Shown here piece by piece: positions 5,408-7,905 of a DNA stretch of 7,905 nucleotides; within the stretch, counting starts at the first letter, position 1, and every line of letters starts with the position of its first letter. The position numbers and the translations under genes are program-made. Location: assembly GCA_903832105.1 (NCBI GenBank), contig CAILAO010000971.1:1-7905 (forward strand). Direction: 5' to 3'. Under the pieces are notes generated by a model. That model was not told the origin of the DNA, searched no databases, and was given only the letters and a program-made list of their open reading frames with translations. The stretch is from an uncultured Pseudomonadota bacterium (GTDB lineage: Bacteria > Bdellovibrionota_B > Oligoflexia > Oligoflexales > CAILAO01).

Positions 5408-7581
5408 ACCTTCACGATAAATCCGTCAAAGTCCTTGCCGTCTGCAACTCTACATCGATGCGGCAGACTGTCGTCGAATCTCTGTGGGAACTAGGTTTTA
5501 AAGACGTTGTCACAACACCTACTCTTGCAGAAGCAATGGATGTGCTAGGAAGTGAACCCATCGGTTGGCTCATCACGCCATCTGAAGTAAACAACAAATC
5601 TAATGTACTTCAGTTGCTACAATTGATTCTCTGTGAGCCACATCTTCGCAATCTGAAAGTTTCTCTAATCTACGATAAAGGAGAGGAGCCTATTGCATCC
5701 AAGGCGTTTGACCTCGGCTTGCTCTCAGCCCATGAACACGCAGTAAACAAAACCGCCATGCTTAACGACTTCTCATCACTCCTCGATCAGTTTACTGAAT
5801 CCGACGAAAATCTTACACTCACCTCCTATTGGTCCCTTCGCATTTTGATGAAAAAATCGAAACGCCTCGCGGAGCTTTTTGACCTCGATAAGAGGCTGTT
5901 TTCGATGTACCCGGATCATGCAGAGCTAGTGCTTAATATTGCGGAATCAGAGTATCTCAACGGCAATCATTCTGCCGGAAAACGCACGGTCAATCAAGCT
6001 TTGCTCCTCAAGCCAGACCTCGCCGAGCGAGCCAAAACCATCATCGCGGCGGCTGAGTCAGAAAAGCCTCCTGCCATTATTCAAAAAGCTGACGAAGCAA
6101 AAAACTTGCTCGGCATCAATTCATGCCTCATCTTGGACCCCGAAGCCAAAGAACTCGCCAAGTGTGTTGAATACGCAAAAATTCTGGGAATTCCTGAAGT
6201 CCAGGCATTTGCAAAACCACAAGACGCAATCAAGTTTCTTCAAAAACAAGCCAAGGTTGAACTTATCATTTTTGAATGGGCGCTCCCTGTTATCACAGGT
6301 CCAGCCTTTTTACAGCGCGTACGAAAGCTGCTCGGATTGAAAGTCCCCCTTGTGGTAACGAATCGTTCTGTTTCCGAAGACGATGCTGCTCTTTTCAGAG
6401 AAATGGGCATCACATCAGCTATTCGAAAGCCCTTCGAAAGCAGCTCCTTCATGAAAGAGCTGATCTGGGTGATCCAACAGGATCGAAGACCCAATGTCCC
6501 ACGTTCCATCTTGATCAAGCTAAGGCAAGCCCTCGCAGCTAAAGACAGTGAGAGCGTCCAGAAGTTTAGACAGGCTTATTTTGAAGATCCGAAAGTCACG
6601 CTGGCCCAGAAAAAACAAATCGATGCCGAGATCGCTTACTATTTTTGCGACTTCCAAGGCGCGAAAGACTTCGCCATTCAGGCCCTTCAGTTAAGTAACG
6701 ATGCGGCAGCAACCTTGAACCTCCTCGGAAAGGCACTCATGAAGCTTGGTGATTTCGATGGAGCGCTTCGCTGCCTTGAAAACGCCCAAACCGTATCGCC
6801 ACTTAACATCGAACGTCTCTGCACGATGGCGGAAACTCATCTCGATGCGGGAAATGATAGCGGTTTTGAACAAACACTCACTAAAGCACAAGCCATGGAC
6901 CCGGAAAATGATATTGTTGTCGAAACAGCGGCTAAGGGCGCCATTGCCAAGAACGATACGCAGAAAGCAAGACAACTGATGCATCGCTTGGTTTCACTGG
7001 AAAGCGTCCTCTCTTTCACCAATAATCGAGGTGTTTCTTTGATCAAGATAGGCGATTTCGATAAAGGGATCTCGCTCTATCGAGAGGCCTTGCAAGCTAT
7101 TCCGGCCGATCGCAAAGAGACCCTTGCGCTGGTCCACTACAATCTTGGCCTTGCCTTCGCCAAAATAGACAATACGCAAGAAGCCCTTCAAGCGCTGGAT
7201 ACTGCTTGTTTAGCGCAAAATCCCAAGCTGCGTTCAAAAGCATCAAACCTTAAAGAACGGATCGAAGAAGCGCTGAGAATGAAAGTCGTTTTTCAGTTAA
7301 ATACATCAGATCAAGAAAGCATCCTTACCTCCCAAAAACCTGATGACATAAAAAACGCATCATTCACAAAGGGCGTTTCAGGCTTTACCATGGATGGAGC
7401 CCTGGCGCTCAAAGCTGGGGAGTTATGCTGTCACAAAATTTATATCGACGGAGCGACACCACCCGAAGTCACTAAATTATTCTCAACAGCGATCAAGTTT
7501 ACCAAGAAAGACTCATTGCAACGCGAAGCAACTTTTGGAATGGAAAAAACGAATTTCACTGGGCCACGCAAGGTCGGTTGA
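5398..7581 (+). CDS. Large TPR protein with two degenerate receiver domains
   Basis: This 727-residue protein probably acts as a cytoplasmic signalling scaffold. Residues about 10-130 have a receiver-like pattern but lack the active site: C16-N17 stand where the acidic pair should be and P61 where the phospho-acceptor should be, while K118 is kept. A helical TPR-like stretch spans about 143-215. A second receiver-like domain (241-360) keeps D247, T321 and K344, but E293 (IIFEWALPVITG) replaces the phospho-acceptor Asp. TPR repeats fill about 400-610, with clear units such as LNLLGKALMKLGDFDGALRC and YNLGLAFAKIDNTQEALQAL. The last 110 residues are unassigned. The fold resembles proteobacterial TPR-containing response regulators, usually shorter and with one receiver. 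The 10-base overlap with the intact Sel1-receiver gene argues that the two work together. Partner and output are unknown. Confidence 0.78.
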   Translation: MCLNLHDKSVKVLAVCNSTSMRQTVVESLWELGFKDVVTTPTLAEAMDVLGSEPIGWLITPSEVNNKSNVLQLLQLILCEPHLRNLKVSLIYDKGEEPIASKAFDLGLLSAHEHAVNKTAMLNDFSSLLDQFTESDENLTLTSYWSLRILMKKSKRLAELFDLDKRLFSMYPDHAELVLNIAESEYLNGNHSAGKRTVNQALLLKPDLAERAKTIIAAAESEKPPAIIQKADEAKNLLGINSCLILDPEAKELAKCVEYAKILGIPEVQAFAKPQDAIKFLQKQAKVELIIFEWALPVITGPAFLQRVRKLLGLKVPLVVTNRSVSEDDAALFREMGITSAIRKPFESSSFMKELIWVIQQDRRPNVPRSILIKLRQALAAKDSESVQKFRQAYFEDPKVTLAQKKQIDAEIAYYFCDFQGAKDFAIQALQLSNDAAATLNLLGKALMKLGDFDGALRCLENAQTVSPLNIERLCTMAETHLDAGNDSGFEQTLTKAQAMDPENDIVVETAAKGAIAKNDTQKARQLMHRLVSLESVLSFTNNRGVSLIKIGDFDKGISLYREALQAIPADRKETLALVHYNLGLAFAKIDNTQEALQALDTACLAQNPKLRSKASNLKERIEEALRMKVVFQLNTSDQESILTSQKPDDIKNASFTKGVSGFTMDGALALKAGELCCHKIYIDGATPPEVTKLFSTAIKFTKKDSLQREATFGMEKTNFTGPRKVG

Positions 7582-7696
7582 TCGATCCTTGCGAGGAACT
7601 GGTGCTTGTACTCAATTGGCGTAAAAGCCTTCTATCGCTTAGACTTAATCTTAGTCATTGTCTTATGGCTTAATCGTGATCTCTTTTCTGAAGACT
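7582..7696. other. Short convergent intergenic region
   Basis: These 115 bases lie between the ends of two converging genes. I looked for a bidirectional terminator and saw only weak inverted repeats, such as AGCTT/AAGCT around 7699-7713 inside the end of the minus-strand gene, without a T-run. No gene is visible here. Confidence 0.4.
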
Positions 7697-7905
7697 TTAG
7701 CTTTGACTAAGCTCATAAAACATTGAAACTATATCAATGATGCGCTCTTTACCTTCATCGATCAAAGCAAAATCTGCAAGCTTCAGAATTTTGCAAGCAT
7801 CTAAAGTGGCAGCACATTCAAGCTCTGAGCCACGCGCTATTGCGAAATAGCGACGATTATCAGATCGTGAAGTTTTTCCTGTAGCTTCTGCGATATTCAA
7901 AACAA
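7697..7905 (-). CDS. Four-helix-bundle protein, 23S rRNA-IVS (S23)/Avd type, N-terminus beyond the window
   Basis: The visible 69 codons match the C-terminal part of small (about 115-125 residue) four-helix-bundle proteins of the S23/IVS family. Diagnostic segments are LNIAEATGK, equivalent to the family's NIAEG..K loop, and then YFAIARGSELECAATLDACKIL, where IARGS-LEC is strongly conserved, followed by a last amphipathic helix (KERIIDIVSMFYELS). The reading frame stays open to the window edge and the visible part begins mid-protein, so the TTG at 7900 is not a real start. Members occur as ORFs in intervening sequences of 23S rRNA genes, as stand-alone chromosomal genes, and as the Avd accessory of diversity-generating retroelements. 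They form pentameric barrels that bind nucleic acid or partner proteins. Which role applies cannot be told without the flanking sequence. Confidence 0.78.
   Translation of the reverse strand, partial: VLNIAEATGKTSRSDNRRYFAIARGSELECAATLDACKILKLADFALIDEGKERIIDIVSMFYELSQS

Noticed and set aside
7898..7900. TTG as the start of the four-helix-bundle gene
   Set aside because: The family's conserved N-terminal helices are missing, and the frame continues open upstream to the window edge with residues that fit the family, so the true start is outside.
1..7905. CRISPR arrays, tRNA/rRNA genes, insertion sequences or long direct repeats
   Set aside because: By eye, no regularly spaced repeats, cloverleaf sequences, transposase motifs or long terminal repeats were found. 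A tRNA/ncRNA covariance search would be needed to exclude small RNAs.

Overview
The window looks like chromosomal DNA of a Gram-negative, probably anaerobic or facultative bacterium with deltaproteobacterial character (Desulfobacterota, SAR324 or Bdellovibrionota-like). This placement is inferred from gene content: a DsrMK-type membrane complex, a true DsrC, TPR/response-regulator proteins and a four-helix-bundle (S23/IVS-type) protein. No rRNA, tRNA, CRISPR array, transposase or phage gene was seen.

Positions 1-4347 hold a sulfur-redox module arranged around a divergent, AT-rich intergenic region (2584-2748). Leftward runs a dsrM-dsrK pair, a cytochrome-b-type quinone-linked membrane subunit and an HdrD-like iron-sulfur subunit that overlap by 17 bases. 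A possible third gene starts directly after dsrK and leaves the window at its left edge. Rightward runs dsrC, with both redox cysteines of the CX10C tail, followed 21 bases later by a PLP-dependent cysteine desulfurase-family protein. In known biology DsrC carries sulfur as a per- or trisulfide and DsrMK reduces it with electrons from the quinone pool. The desulfurase next to dsrC suggests that cysteine-derived sulfur could load DsrC here. That link is inference. No dsrAB sulfite reductase lies inside the window.

Positions 4348-4702 are a 355-base non-coding stretch with two adjacent small hairpins and a perfect TATAAT hexamer. It separates the sulfur module from a signalling pair.

Positions 4703-7581 encode two translationally coupled signalling proteins. 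The first is a Sel1-repeat plus intact receiver-domain response regulator. The second is a 727-residue protein with two degenerate receiver domains, TPR repeats and a C-terminal domain with weak PilZ-like character. In the second receiver the phospho-acceptor Asp is replaced by Glu. The pair may work as phospho-switch and scaffold.

At the right edge, on the minus strand and convergent with the signalling pair, lies the C-terminal part of a four-helix-bundle protein of the 23S rRNA-IVS/Avd type. Its N-terminus is outside the window.
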